A stretch of 44,054 nucleotides of DNA from Streptomyces sp. MS191 (GCF_008042125.1 NZ_RDBI01000066.1:425812-469865); one strand, 5' to 3'. Counted from the first letter of the stretch, positions 1 to 8,259 are shown. Program-made: numbers and translations. The notes: a model not told the origin generated them from the letters alone.

Positions 1-984
1 CCGCAGGTCAGCCTGGCCGGGATTGAGCCGCTCGATGCCCTCCCAGAAGTGATGCACCAGAGCGAGGACCAGGGCCTTGATGGTCGAGTAGTCGCTGTCG
101 GCCCGGCGCCGCTGGAGGTAGTCGATCAGCAGATCGCGGACGGCCGCGTTGCGGATCGGGTATCGGTCGACGAGTTCCTCGATGGTCCGCTGCCCGCGCA
201 GCAGGGCCGCCCGCATCGTGGCCGGAGTGTCCGCTGGGAAGTGGCCCATGGTGTGCAGGGCATTCCACATGCTGTGCCCGATCAGCCGGTTGGACACGGT
301 GTTCCCCGGCTGGAGACGGCATCGGGCCCGCCGGTTCTCCTGCGCGAAGAACAACACCGAGGCCGGCGTGACATCGGCCAGGGCGACCCCTTGCGCGGCC
401 AGCAGATTGCACAGGTCCAAGACGGCATCGCGCTGATGGACGTGACGCAGTGGCAGAGCGGCCACGTGGTCGACGTACTGGTCCAGCAGCCGATCGCTCT
501 GGGCCCCGACGAACATCGCCGAGAAGCCCTGCAGCGTGTTGAGGCGGAAGACCAGCTGGGACGGCTGGATCACTCGAAGGCAGTACAAGGCCCGGATACC
601 GGGCGTCACGGCGAGGCCGGTTGACCGGCGCGAGCCGATCGAGCTTGCCTGGACCAGACCCTGGCCGACGAGGCTGGAGTCCCAGCGCTGCTGCCAGGTG
701 TTCCCGACGAATCCGCTCAGGTAGTCCAGCACCATGCGGGTGGCCTGGCCGCGCTGGTAGCGGGTGACCTCGGCCGCGTCGCCCCTCACCCCCGCGGCCA
801 GCCGTGCGATGTCTGCCGCTGGGGCGGTCGACAGGTCCCCGAAGGGCCTGGGCGGCGTGGATGCCCGCGCCGGCTCCGGTTCCATTGGTCCGCCGACGAA
901 CCGGCTGGGGAAGGTCATCCCTTCTGCGACCGGACCATGCCTGCGGCTGACCCCTGTTGTGCGGCTGACCTGCGGCTCAGCCAC
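1..984 (-). CDS. Tn554 TnpB-like integrase partner, N-terminal part (runs off left edge)
   Basis: An uninterrupted minus-strand frame of about 328 codons starts at the end of the recombinase gene and continues past position 1. The best start is GTG at 984, which overlaps the recombinase stop by 8 bases and suggests translational coupling; ATG at 918 is a weaker alternative. The visible protein has helical, Arg/Leu/Gln-rich stretches (for example LLDQYVDHVAALPLRHVHQR and EELVDRYPIRNAAVRDLL) and no recombinase catalytic motif, as expected if only the N-terminal half is present. In Tn554-type elements a tyrosine recombinase gene (tnpA) overlaps a second, longer recombinase gene (tnpB). The overlap and orientation fit that pattern, but the family assignment is inferred from context. 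Confidence 0.6.
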   Translation of the reverse strand, partial: MAEPQVSRTTGVSRRHGPVAEGMTFPSRFVGGPMEPEPARASTPPRPFGDLSTAPAADIARLAAGVRGDAAEVTRYQRGQATRMVLDYLSGFVGNTWQQRWDSSLVGQGLVQASSIGSRRSTGLAVTPGIRALYCLRVIQPSQLVFRLNTLQGFSAMFVGAQSDRLLDQYVDHVAALPLRHVHQRDAVLDLCNLLAAQGVALADVTPASVLFFAQENRRARCRLQPGNTVSNRLIGHSMWNALHTMGHFPADTPATMRAALLRGQRTIEELVDRYPIRNAAVRDLLIDYLQRRRADSDYSTIKALVLALVHHFWEGIERLNPGQADLR

Positions 985-2173
985 CGAACACCGCCTTGAT
1001 GTCCTCGGCGGCGTAGCCCGTCGGATACGTGGTCTGGGGCCTCGGCGCCGCGTAGTGCTCGGTCAGCTTGTCGAAGATCTCCTCGACCCGCGCCGTCAGG
1101 TAGCGGCTGGTGGTCTGGATGTTGGCGTGCCGCATGATCGCCTGGACCTCGACCGGCGTCAGCGTGCCGCCGTTGGCCATGCGCGACGCCGCCGTGTGCC
1201 GGAGATCGTGCAGCGTCCAGTTCGTGCCCAGCACCTCGTTCGCCCGCTGCATCACCCGGCGCATCGCCCAGTAGGACAGCGGCCGGCTCGCTCCCCGCCG
1301 TGTACGCCACAGCGGCTCGCCTCTCGGTGGCGTGCCGATCTCGTCGAGGTAGCGGGCCAGCCGCACGAATGCCTGCGGCGACGCGGGGACCGCTTCGCGC
1401 TCCCGGGTGCCCTTCGAGATGACGTAGATCCTTTGTCCGGCCCAGTCCACGTCGTCCACGCCGACGCCGAGCAGTTCCACGGCGCGGGCGCCGCTGGAGA
1501 CGTAGAACTCCAGCAGGGCTCGGTCCCGCTCGCAGCCCATCTGCTCGAACAGGTCGTCCCAGAGCCGGTCGGGAACCGACCGCGGTGGCCGGTCAGCGAC
1601 CTTCTGACGCAACCGGGCACGACCGACCACCGGATACGGTTCCAGCGGGCTGCGGTGCGCAAGCGCCCGGCGGCGCTGCGGCGACATCGGAACCGGATTG
1701 ACCACCGGCCCGGCGCCCTGGTGCGCGTGGAACTCGTAGAACCCGCTGACCACCGACAAGGCGTGGTTGATCGTCCTGGGCGCGTATCCGGCCCGCAGGC
1801 TCTGTTTGCCTGTTCGAAGGTTGACCGCCCCCGGCGCCCCGCCTCCAAGCACGGACCGGCGCCGCTGCGGATTCGCAGAGGTCCGCAGCCACCCCGCTAG
1901 CACGGCGACCTCGGCCTCGGTGGCCTTCTCCCAGGACACACCGAGCAGCCACAGCAGCCGGAACCACCGCAGCAGCCCGTACCCGTAACTCCGCACGGTC
2001 AGGTCGCTGCAGTCGTTCAGCGCCAGGTCCCGCAGGTAGGCCGTGACAGGCTCGACCTCATCGTCGTACGCGTTCACGACGACGTACGGCGGGTGAACTC
2101 CCCGGGCGGGGAACACAGCCCCTACCCGGGGGAGCTCCGCCCGGCCCTCCATGAGCTCATATCGCAGTTCCAC
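977..2173 (-). CDS. Tyrosine recombinase/integrase (Tn554 TnpA-like)
   Basis: A 398-residue site-specific recombinase that would break and rejoin DNA through a 3'-phosphotyrosine. The N-terminal third (about residues 35-155) looks like the SAM-like core-binding domain. The C-terminal catalytic domain shows the expected set: R230 in GARAVEL, K254 in ISKGTRERE, H322 and R325 in LHDLRHT, H349 in MRHANIQ and nucleophile Y358 in TSRYL. All are present, so the enzyme is probably active. The start is GTG at 2173, preceded by GAGGAGG. The stop overlaps the next gene. It is the full-length member of a two-gene recombinase unit marking a mobile element whose far end lies outside the window. A stand-alone phage or plasmid integrase is the alternative. 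Confidence 0.9.
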   Translation of the reverse strand: MELRYELMEGRAELPRVGAVFPARGVHPPYVVVNAYDDEVEPVTAYLRDLALNDCSDLTVRSYGYGLLRWFRLLWLLGVSWEKATEAEVAVLAGWLRTSANPQRRRSVLGGGAPGAVNLRTGKQSLRAGYAPRTINHALSVVSGFYEFHAHQGAGPVVNPVPMSPQRRRALAHRSPLEPYPVVGRARLRQKVADRPPRSVPDRLWDDLFEQMGCERDRALLEFYVSSGARAVELLGVGVDDVDWAGQRIYVISKGTREREAVPASPQAFVRLARYLDEIGTPPRGEPLWRTRRGASRPLSYWAMRRVMQRANEVLGTNWTLHDLRHTAASRMANGGTLTPVEVQAIMRHANIQTTSRYLTARVEEIFDKLTEHYAAPRPQTTYPTGYAAEDIKAVFGG

Positions 2174-2281
2174 ATGCCCTCCTCGTCGATCAGCTCGTCC
2201 AGCACGCTGGTCAACGAGGGAGGTTGGTGCAGATAACTGTGCAAATCCCCCACATCGCCTTTATGGATACGCAGGTCACAG

Positions 2282-2307
2282 GGGCCCGACTCGCTGGAGT
2301 CGGGCCC
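2282..2307. terminator. Strong hairpin terminator, possible element boundary
   Basis: Perfect 11-bp inverted repeat GGGCCCGACTC / GAGTCGGGCCC around a GCTG loop, followed on the plus strand by TGGCGTTTTCC. It has the shape of an intrinsic terminator and separates the divergent recombinase and yefM genes. The only upstream plus-strand transcription would come from outside the recombinase unit, so it may be a remnant of the original integration locus. Confidence 0.7.
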
Positions 2308-2385
2308 TGGCGTTTTCCCGTGCTGGGAGGGTGCTGGGATTTCTGACGGGTTGTCACTCGTGTGGTCGAGCTGCGGACGGTCATC

Positions 2386-2409
2386 AGTGGTACGTTATTC
2401 GGTACCACT
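2386..2409. promoter_or_regulatory. YefM operator palindrome
   Basis: Perfect inverted repeat AGTGGTAC, 8-base spacer, GTACCACT, centred about 30 bases before the yefM start codon. YefM-YoeB modules are autorepressed by YefM binding a promoter palindrome with a GTAC-containing core; the position and symmetry here match that role. Confidence 0.7.
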
Positions 2410-2427
2410 TGATAGAGGGAGTCATCC

Positions 2428-2709
2428 ATGTCGATAACTGCGAGTGAAGCGCGCAAGGCTCTCTTTCCGCTGATCAAGAAGGTCAACGACGATCACGAGG
2501 CCATCGAGATCGTGTCCAAGCACGGCAATGCCGTACTTGTCTCGGCGGACGACTACGCGGCGCTGCGCGAGGGCTCATACCTGCTGCGCTCGCCCGCGAA
2601 TGCACGTCGCCTGCTCAAGGCGTACGAGAACGCCCTGGGCAACATCAACGTCTCGGAGCGCGAGCTGATCGATCCCGATGCGGCGGAACCCGTCGAGGGC
2701 GCTGCGTGA
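2428..2709 (+). CDS. yefM: YefM-family antitoxin
   Basis: A 93-residue Phd/YefM antitoxin. The N-terminal half (residues 1-50, [19 protein letters not shown] through [11 protein letters not shown]) is the typical DNA-binding and dimerisation fold. The C-terminal tail is acidic and predicted to wrap and neutralise YoeB. The start is ATG at 2428 with GAGGGAG upstream. The gene follows the palindromic operator at 2386-2409 and overlaps yoeB by four bases (GTGA), so the two are co-translated. YefM represses its own promoter, more strongly in complex with the toxin; that is known from the family and not shown here. Confidence 0.93.
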   Translation: MSITASEARKALFPLIKKVNDDHEAIEIVSKHGNAVLVSADDYAALREGSYLLRSPANARRLLKAYENALGNINVSERELIDPDAAEPVEGAA

Positions 2710-2960
2710 GGCTTGTCTTCGAGGATCAGGGCTGGGAGGACTACACGTCCTGGCTCAAGAACGACCGCAAGATGCTTGCTCGGATCAACAGGCTCATCGA
2801 GGACGTCAAGCGAGACCCGTTCACGGGGATCGGCAAGCCCGAGCCGCTGAAGTATCACCTGCCTGGAGCGTGGTCGCGGCGGATCGACGACGAGCAACGC
2901 CTCGTCTATCTGGTCACGGACAAGGAGATCGTCATCCTCGCGGCCCGGTATCACTACTGA
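2706..2960 (+). CDS. yoeB: YoeB-family mRNA endonuclease toxin
   Basis: An 84-residue ribosome-dependent mRNA interferase, exactly the length of Escherichia coli YoeB. The residues needed for cleavage are all at the E. coli positions: E46 (in KPEPLK), R65 (in DDEQRLVY), and the C-terminal H83 and Y84. The toxin should therefore be active when not bound by YefM. The GTG start lies inside the last codons of yefM. The module sits directly behind the recombinase genes and may stabilise the element or the flanking chromosome. Confidence 0.95.
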   Translation: MRLVFEDQGWEDYTSWLKNDRKMLARINRLIEDVKRDPFTGIGKPEPLKYHLPGAWSRRIDDEQRLVYLVTDKEIVILAARYHY

Positions 2961-3008
2961 CACGGGGGACGCCCAGGTGACCTGGCGAGTGGTTCGGCCG
3001 GCCGGCAG

Positions 3009-3039
3009 TCCCGCCTCACGTTCCGCGAGCGAGGCGGGA
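3009..3039. terminator. Hairpin after yoeB
   Basis: Inverted repeat TCCCGCCTC / GAGGCGGGA with a 13-base loop, 49 bases after the yoeB stop. There is no U-tract, which is common for Streptomyces terminators. It could serve the toxin-antitoxin operon and the convergent gene at 3126-3398. Confidence 0.45.
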
Positions 3040-3125
3040 ACACACCAGAGGAGCCAGAGCCCGATCTCGTGAACGAACCCACCGCATGGGCAAGCCCCGG
3101 GGAACTGGGGCCGAAGGGGTGCGAG

Positions 3126-3398
3126 TCAGGCGACGGGCGACGCGCACGCCAGGAACGGCCCGGCCGCCCTGCTCCACGACTCGCCCCGTGCGAGTGCGGC
3201 TGCTCCCTCCGTACGCAGCGACTCGACGACGGGCGAGAGGAAGTCCGTACGCCAGTGTCGTACGGCTTGCTCCTGCATCCCGCTCGCGTCGACGACCGCA
3301 CCCACCTTCGCTTCGAGCACGGCCACGCCCTCTGCGATGTCTTCACCGGTCCACTCGTCCATGCGGTCGGCCACCAGGGCCCAGGTCAGCTTGATCAT
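3126..3398 (-). CDS. Small hypothetical protein (90 aa)
   Basis: A 90-residue soluble protein from ATG at 3398. The amino-acid composition is balanced (WALVADRMDEWTGEDIAEGV, VRHWRTDFLSPVVESL), unlike the Pro/Arg-rich translation that extends the frame upstream to 3800, so the start was placed at 3398. No clear ribosome site precedes it, and it may be leaderless. No domain is recognised. It is divergent from the helicase gene and convergent with yoeB. Confidence 0.55.
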   Translation of the reverse strand: MIKLTWALVADRMDEWTGEDIAEGVAVLEAKVGAVVDASGMQEQAVRHWRTDFLSPVVESLRTEGAAALARGESWSRAAGPFLACASPVA

Positions 3399-3634
3399 GC
3401 GCCGGATCGTAGAGGCGACGGGGGCGAACAGGGAGAGGTGGTGGGGGACGGGGTGTGACCCCTTGGGCCCGGCGTCACCGCGGCCTCGTCTCAGCGGCGC
3501 AGATTTCGCCACGGTTCCGGACCCGGGCCGTCCCGTCGTCCCCGGCGGGCGCGCGACGCCGGCTCTCCGGTTCGGGGCGGGTGGCCTCGGCGTGGTGGGA
3601 GGATGCGGGGGAGCGTGAGCGAGGGGCGGGGAAC

Positions 3635-5845
3635 GTGGGTCGTGGCGAGCGGGACGTGGTCGCGCGGGGAGCGCGGCTGGACGAGGCGGCACGCGCGCTG
3701 GTCGACGACCACGGCAGGGCGGTCCAGGCGGTGCGGACGGCCCTGAAGCCGCTCCACGACGAGGCGGTGCGGCAGGAGCTCGACGCCATCCCCGTCGCAC
3801 GGCTCCAGGACGTGACCGAGGGGCGGCTGCGGCTCGGGAGCGTCGAAGGGAGCGGGCTGCGGACGGTCGGCCAGGTGCTCGACGCCGGCCCCTACCGGCT
3901 GCGGCAGATCCCCGGTGTCGGCCGGCGCACCGTCGACCAGATCCTCGCCGCCGCGCGCAGGCTGTCCGAGGCCGCGTACGAGACCGTCGCCGTCCACATC
4001 GACGTCGACCGGCCCGAGCCGCGTACCACCGCGCTCGTCATCGCCCTGCACGTCCTGGTGGAGGCCGGTCCGGACGCCCGGCGCGCGGTCGACGCCGCCG
4101 GTGGTCTCGCCGTACGGCTCGGTCCGCTGCTGGCGGACGCCGGGCCGGCCGCCGGGCGGGTCCGCATGCTGCTGGCCGGCCGGGACGGCAGGGCCCGTGC
4201 GCTGGCGGCGGTCGGGGAGCTCCGGACCGTGGTCGAGGAGGCGGACCACGCGGGCATCCCGGGCCTGCTCGCCCAGGCCTCGGTGGACCTTCTGCGCGGG
4301 TCCGCGGGAGACGTCGCGGCCTGGGTCGACTTCGAGCTCCGGTCCGCCGAGTACTACAGCCTGCTGGCCGAGATCTCCGGCGAGGTGCCCGACCCGGCCG
4401 CCGCCGAGGGCTTCCTGCCGGAGGAGGTCGCCGAGCGGGTCAGGGGCCAGCACCTGGACGACACACACCGGCGCGTGTCCCTGCGCGGCTACCAGGCGTT
4501 CGGTGCGCGGTTCGCCCTCGCCCAGCGCAAGGTGATCCTCGGCGACGAGATGGGTCTCGGCAAGACCATCCAGGCGATCGCCGCGCTGACGCATCTCGCC
4601 GCCGAGGGCCAGAGCCATTTCGTGGTCGTCTGCCCGGCGAGCGTCCTGGTCAACTGGACCCGGGAGATCGAGGCCCGGAGCGCCCTGCGGGTGATGCCCC
4701 TGCACGGTCCCGACCGCCACGAGGCGTTCGCCGACTGGAAGGGGCGGGGCGGGGTCGCGGTCACCACCTTCGACGCGCTGCGCGGGTTCCCCGCCCCGGG
4801 AGGAGGGGAGGTCGGGATGCTCGTCGTCGACGAGGCGCACTCCGTCAAGAACCCCAAGACCCTGCGGTCCCAGGCGGTCGCCCGGTGGACGGAGCGCTGC
4901 GGGCGCACCCTCTTCATGACCGGCACCCCGATGGAGAACCGGGTGGGCGAGTTCCGGAACCTGGTGCGGATGCTCGACCCCGCGCTCGCGGACTCCCTGG
5001 GTGAGAGGGACGCGACGGCCGGGTCGGTCGCCTTCCGCAAGGCCGTGGCCCCGGTGTACCTGCGGCGCAACCAGGAGGACGTCCTCGCGGAGCTGCCCAG
5101 TCTCCAGCGGATCGAGGAGTGGGAGGAGCTGAGCGCCTCGGACGAGGAGGCCTACCGCGAGGCCGTGCGGGCCGGCAACTTCATGGCCATGCGGAGGGCC
5201 GCGTACGCGAGCCCCGCGCGATCGGCCAAGCTGAACCGGCTGCGGGAGATCGTGCGCGAGGCGCGCGAGAACGGGCAGAAGACGGTGGTCTTCTCCCACT
5301 TCAAGGACGTCCTCGGCGTGGTGCGGGAAGCGCTGGACACCGGCTCGGCGGACGACGGCCCGCTGTTCGGGCCGCTCACCGGAAGCGTCCCGCCCGGTCG
5401 GCGGCAGCTGCTCGTCGACGAGTTCACGCAGGTCACGGGGCCGGCGGTGCTGTTCGCGCAGATCCAGGCGGCGGGCGTGGGCCTGAACATGCAGGCCGCC
5501 TCGGTCGTCGTCCTCTGCGAACCCCAGATCAAGCCGACCCTGGAGCACCAGGCGGTGGCCCGGGCGCACCGCATGGGTCAGGTCAGGTCGGTCCGGGTGC
5601 ACCGCCTGCTCGCCACCGGCGGGGTGGACGAGCGGATGGTGCGGATGCTGGAGGACAAGGACCGGCTGTTCGACGCGTACGCCCGCCGCAGCGCGGTCGC
5701 GGAGGCCACCCCGGACGCGATCGACGTCTCGGACGCCGACATCGCGCGCCGGATCATCGAGGAGGAGCAGGCCCGGCTGGGCGTGAGCGGTGCCGAGTCC
5801 GCCCGGTCGCGGAAGGATCCGGAGGCGTCCGAGACGCGGCAGTGA
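3635..5845 (+). CDS. SNF2-family DEAD/DEAH helicase with HhH-like N-terminal region
   Basis: A 736-residue ATP-dependent DNA translocase. Around residues 75-110 lies a helix-hairpin-helix-like stretch (RLRQIPGVGRRTVDQILAAA), suggesting DNA binding. The SNF2 ATPase core follows: Walker A GDEMGLGKT at about 303-311, DEAH box VVDEAHSVKN near 400, motif III MTGTPMEN, and in the helicase C domain QIQAAGVGLNMQAA with the closing arginine motif QAVARAHRMGQ. All ATPase motifs are intact. The frame is open from 3455, but the upstream part is low-complexity Arg/Pro coding. GTG at 3635, after GAGGGGCGGGG, is the preferred start. The exact cellular role (repair, recombination or chromosome remodelling) cannot be read from the sequence. 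Confidence 0.9.
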   Translation: MGRGERDVVARGARLDEAARALVDDHGRAVQAVRTALKPLHDEAVRQELDAIPVARLQDVTEGRLRLGSVEGSGLRTVGQVLDAGPYRLRQIPGVGRRTVDQILAAARRLSEAAYETVAVHIDVDRPEPRTTALVIALHVLVEAGPDARRAVDAAGGLAVRLGPLLADAGPAAGRVRMLLAGRDGRARALAAVGELRTVVEEADHAGIPGLLAQASVDLLRGSAGDVAAWVDFELRSAEYYSLLAEISGEVPDPAAAEGFLPEEVAERVRGQHLDDTHRRVSLRGYQAFGARFALAQRKVILGDEMGLGKTIQAIAALTHLAAEGQSHFVVVCPASVLVNWTREIEARSALRVMPLHGPDRHEAFADWKGRGGVAVTTFDALRGFPAPGGGEVGMLVVDEAHSVKNPKTLRSQAVARWTERCGRTLFMTGTPMENRVGEFRNLVRMLDPALADSLGERDATAGSVAFRKAVAPVYLRRNQEDVLAELPSLQRIEEWEELSASDEEAYREAVRAGNFMAMRRAAYASPARSAKLNRLREIVREARENGQKTVVFSHFKDVLGVVREALDTGSADDGPLFGPLTGSVPPGRRQLLVDEFTQVTGPAVLFAQIQAAGVGLNMQAASVVVLCEPQIKPTLEHQAVARAHRMGQVRSVRVHRLLATGGVDERMVRMLEDKDRLFDAYARRSAVAEATPDAIDVSDADIARRIIEEEQARLGVSGAESARSRKDPEASETRQ

Positions 5846-5966
5846 GCGGAGCCGGTCAGAGCATGACGAACCCGCCCCGAAAGCTGCCCGTGCCCCGCGC
5901 GCCCGCCCGCGTCACGCGTACCGTCCGTGCCCCGCGTACCGCCCGCGTCACGCGCCCGGCCGGTTC

Positions 5967-6401
5967 CTACGCCAGTTCCTCCGGCAGCAGGCCCAGCTGC
6001 CCCAGGAACTCCATCTGGTCGAAGTACAGCCGGTAGCTGACGATCCGGCCGTCCTTGACCTGGGCGAAGTCGACCCCGCGCAGCCGTATCTCCTTGCCGG
6101 TGGCCGGGAGCGTCTCCCCGGTGGGGAGCTGGATCGGGCCCGTGTTCCGGCCGCTGTAGAGGCCCTCGTCGATGGCCGTGTCGCCGAACTCGAAGGACGC
6201 CGAGGGCGTGAACGTCGCGTCCGGTACGGACTCCGTCATCGTGCGCCAGTACGCGACGATCGCCTCCCGGCCGTGGAGCTCGCCGTCGTCCGGCGTGATC
6301 GCGACCGCGTCGGCGGCGAAGAGGTCGGCGACGACCTTGAGGTCCTGGTTCGTGGTGAGCGATTCGGTGAGGCGGTCCATGACCGCGCGCGCCTCTCCCA
6401 T
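5967..6401 (-). CDS. SnoaL-like/NTF2-like ester cyclase family protein
   Basis: A 144-residue single-domain alpha+beta-cone protein. Family-like segments are LYSGRNTGP, TGKEIRLRGVDFAQVKDGRI and the N-terminal helices with VADLFAADAV, which resemble SnoaL-like polyketide cyclases and ketosteroid isomerases. The ATG at 6401 has a near-perfect AGGAGGT site. It lacks polyketide neighbours, so a true cyclase role is unlikely; it is one of the many NTF2-fold proteins of unknown substrate. It is divergent from the cupin gene across a 144-base promoter region. Confidence 0.8.
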   Translation of the reverse strand: MGEARAVMDRLTESLTTNQDLKVVADLFAADAVAITPDDGELHGREAIVAYWRTMTESVPDATFTPSASFEFGDTAIDEGLYSGRNTGPIQLPTGETLPATGKEIRLRGVDFAQVKDGRIVSYRLYFDQMEFLGQLGLLPEELA

Positions 6402-6545
6402 GATCCACCTCCTGGTAGGGATCCGGGTGGTTGGCATCCGCTCGTCCTTCCATCTTCCCACCGGGAAGCCCGGGGCGGGAGTCGGCGTTGGCCCTCTCGG
6501 GAGGTGCCGCCTCCCGCCTGATCCACGGATGCGAACGGAGTTCCC

Positions 6546-7028
6546 ATGTCGTACCCCGAGCCCAGGTATCACGGTGAGAAGGGTGAGGTCAGCGCGGCGT
6601 ACCGGCCCGCGGGGACGCCCGCCGAACTCACCGCGGCCAACGGGTCGCAGACCCACTACCTCGCCACGACGGCTTCCACGCAAGGGGAGTTCGGGCTCTA
6701 CCGCGTCGACATGGCGCCCAGGGCCGGCGGCCCGAGCACGCACTTCCACAAGACGATCTCCGAGAGCTTCTTCATCCTCGACGGGACGGTCCGGTTGTAC
6801 GACGGCGCGCGGTGGGTGGACGCGCGGAAGGGCGACTTCCTCTACGTGCCGACCGGCGGGCTGCACGCCTTCCGCAACGACTCCGACGACCCGGCCTCGA
6901 TGCTGCTGCTCTTCGCGCCGGGCGCGCCCCGGGAGGAGTACTTCGAGAAGGTGTCGACCGTCGCGGCGATGTCGGAGGAGGAGCGGGCGGAGTTCTTCCT
7001 CCGGCACGACACCTACTGGACCGACTGA
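6546..7028 (+). CDS. Cupin-domain protein
   Basis: A 160-residue protein with one cupin barrel. Motif 1 is GGPSTHFHKTISESFFILDG, with two histidines and a glutamate as metal ligands. Motif 2 is KGDFLYVPTGGLHAFRN, with the last histidine ligand. A short acidic helix and the C-terminal end HDTYWTD follow. All four likely metal ligands are present, so a metal-dependent oxygenase, isomerase or binding function is possible; the substrate is unknown. The start is ATG at 6546 with GGAGTT just upstream. The stop codon region has been tandemly duplicated (see 7014-7093). Confidence 0.85.
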   Translation: MSYPEPRYHGEKGEVSAAYRPAGTPAELTAANGSQTHYLATTASTQGEFGLYRVDMAPRAGGPSTHFHKTISESFFILDGTVRLYDGARWVDARKGDFLYVPTGGLHAFRNDSDDPASMLLLFAPGAPREEYFEKVSTVAAMSEEERAEFFLRHDTYWTD

Positions 7029-7093
7029 TCCCGCCGCCGGCTACTGGACCGACTGAGCCCGCCCCTGCGGGACCGGCTGAGCCCGCCGCCGGC
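7014..7093. repeat. Degenerate 28-bp tandem repeat at the cupin stop codon
   Basis: Units beginning CTACTGGACCGACTGA occur at 7014 and 7042 (28-base period), and a third, shorter, diverged unit begins near 7070. Each unit carries a copy of the cupin terminal codons and stop. The repeat fills the whole gap between two convergent genes. Confidence 0.75.
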
Positions 7094-8259
7094 TACGGGG
7101 CGGCCGCACCCGCCGCCAGGCCCGTCTTGGCGCCCGCGCCGCACAGGGGGACGACGGACAGGCCCGGCCGAGGCGCGGCGCGCACGGCCGCCCAGCAGGC
7201 GACGCCCGTCGACTCGACGAACAGGCCCCGGCGGGCCAGGTCCAGCTGGGCGGCGCGGATCTGGTCCTCCGTCACGGTCAGGAACGTCCCGCCCGTGTCG
7301 CGCACGGCCCGCAGGATCTGGTGGGCGCGGGGCGGGTTCGGGATGGCGATGCCCTCGGCCAGGGTGGGGCGCGGCGCGGCGGGGGCCGACAGTTCCTCCG
7401 CGCCCGCGTGGAAGGCCTTGGCCAGCGGGGACACGGCCTCGGCCTGGACGGCGACCAGGGCCGGGCGGGTGTCGACGAGGCCGTGCCGGTGGAGTTCCGC
7501 CACCGCGAGGGCGGCGCCCAGCAGCAGGGTGCCGTTGCCGACGGGCAGCACGAGGGAGTCGGGGAGCCGGCCGCCGAGCTCCTCCCACAGTTCGTAGACG
7601 TACGTCTTCGTGCCGTGCAGGAAGTGCGGGTTGTACACGTGCGAGGCGTAGAAGGTGCCGGGCTCGTCGGCCGCGGCGCGTGCCGCGCGGGCGGTGTCCT
7701 CGCGGTCCCCGGGGACGACCGTCAGGCGTGCTCCGTGGGCCCTGATCTGCTCCAGCTTCTTGGGGGAGGTGCCGTCGGGGACGTAGACGACGCAGTCGAG
7801 GCCGGCGCGGGCGCAGTAGGCGGCGACGGCCGTCCCGGCGTTGCCGCTGCTGTCGGCGAGGACGCGCCGTACGCCGCCGCCTCGGGTGAGGCGGCGGGCG
7901 AGTTCGACGAGCATCACCGCGCCGCGGTCCTTGAAGGACAACGTCGGCATGAGGTAGTCGAGTTTGGCCATCACGGTGTCCGCGGCGGCGAGGGCCGAGG
8001 TGCCCGGCGTGGTCAGGGGGACGAGCGGGGTCCGGCCCTCCCCGAGGGTCACGTGGGGGATCTCGGTCGCCAGTGGCAGCGCCTCCTCGTAACGCCACAA
8101 TGAATTCACGCGTGACGTCAGGGACTTGAGTGACAGGGGTGCGCTGTTGAATTCCAGGTCCCACGGTCCCCGGCACTTCGGACAACACCAGGTGAGAGCG
8201 TCAGCGGGGGCGTGGACCTGGCAGCGGGGACACACGTAGGCCGTCATGGTGATCAGCAT
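7093..8259 (-). CDS. Threonine synthase-like PLP-dependent enzyme
   Basis: A 388-residue fold-type II PLP enzyme. Residues 9-30 form a zinc-ribbon-like segment (C10, C13, C26, C29 in CPRC and CPKC). The catalytic lysine is K110 in LSFKDRG, followed by DSSGNAGTAVAA, which grips the cofactor, and GNGTLLLG further on. This layout is that of threonine synthase and close relatives that convert O-phosphohomoserine to threonine. No thrA/thrB neighbours are present, and Streptomyces usually carries another threonine synthase, so this may be a paralogue with another substrate. The start is ATG at 8259, or 8247 just inside; neither has a good ribosome site. Confidence 0.82.
   Translation of the reverse strand: MLITMTAYVCPRCQVHAPADALTWCCPKCRGPWDLEFNSAPLSLKSLTSRVNSLWRYEEALPLATEIPHVTLGEGRTPLVPLTTPGTSALAAADTVMAKLDYLMPTLSFKDRGAVMLVELARRLTRGGGVRRVLADSSGNAGTAVAAYCARAGLDCVVYVPDGTSPKKLEQIRAHGARLTVVPGDREDTARAARAAADEPGTFYASHVYNPHFLHGTKTYVYELWEELGGRLPDSLVLPVGNGTLLLGAALAVAELHRHGLVDTRPALVAVQAEAVSPLAKAFHAGAEELSAPAAPRPTLAEGIAIPNPPRAHQILRAVRDTGGTFLTVTEDQIRAAQLDLARRGLFVESTGVACWAAVRAAPRPGLSVVPLCGAGAKTGLAAGAAAP

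Noticed and set aside
2282..2307. Possible tRNA or tRNA fragment at the hairpin, as an integration site
   Set aside because: No cloverleaf, anticodon arm or TTC loop could be built; only a terminator-like hairpin is present.
3455..3634. Upstream extension of the helicase frame
   Set aside because: Composition is atypical and a good ribosome site precedes GTG at 3635.
3126..3800. Longer version of the small hypothetical gene starting at 3800
   Set aside because: The extra 134 residues are Pro/Arg low-complexity and overlap the helicase start; only the last 90 residues look like protein.
3491..5602. 703-codon open frame on the minus strand
   Set aside because: It lies antisense to the SNF2 gene and its translation is Arg/Gly/Pro/Asp-rich without motifs, as expected for third-position GC bias.
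5890..5960. Repeated CCGCGT/CGCGTACC words after the helicase gene, considered as a short tandem array
   Set aside because: Units are irregular in length and spacing and amount to a GC-rich low-complexity stretch; no array or hairpin of note.
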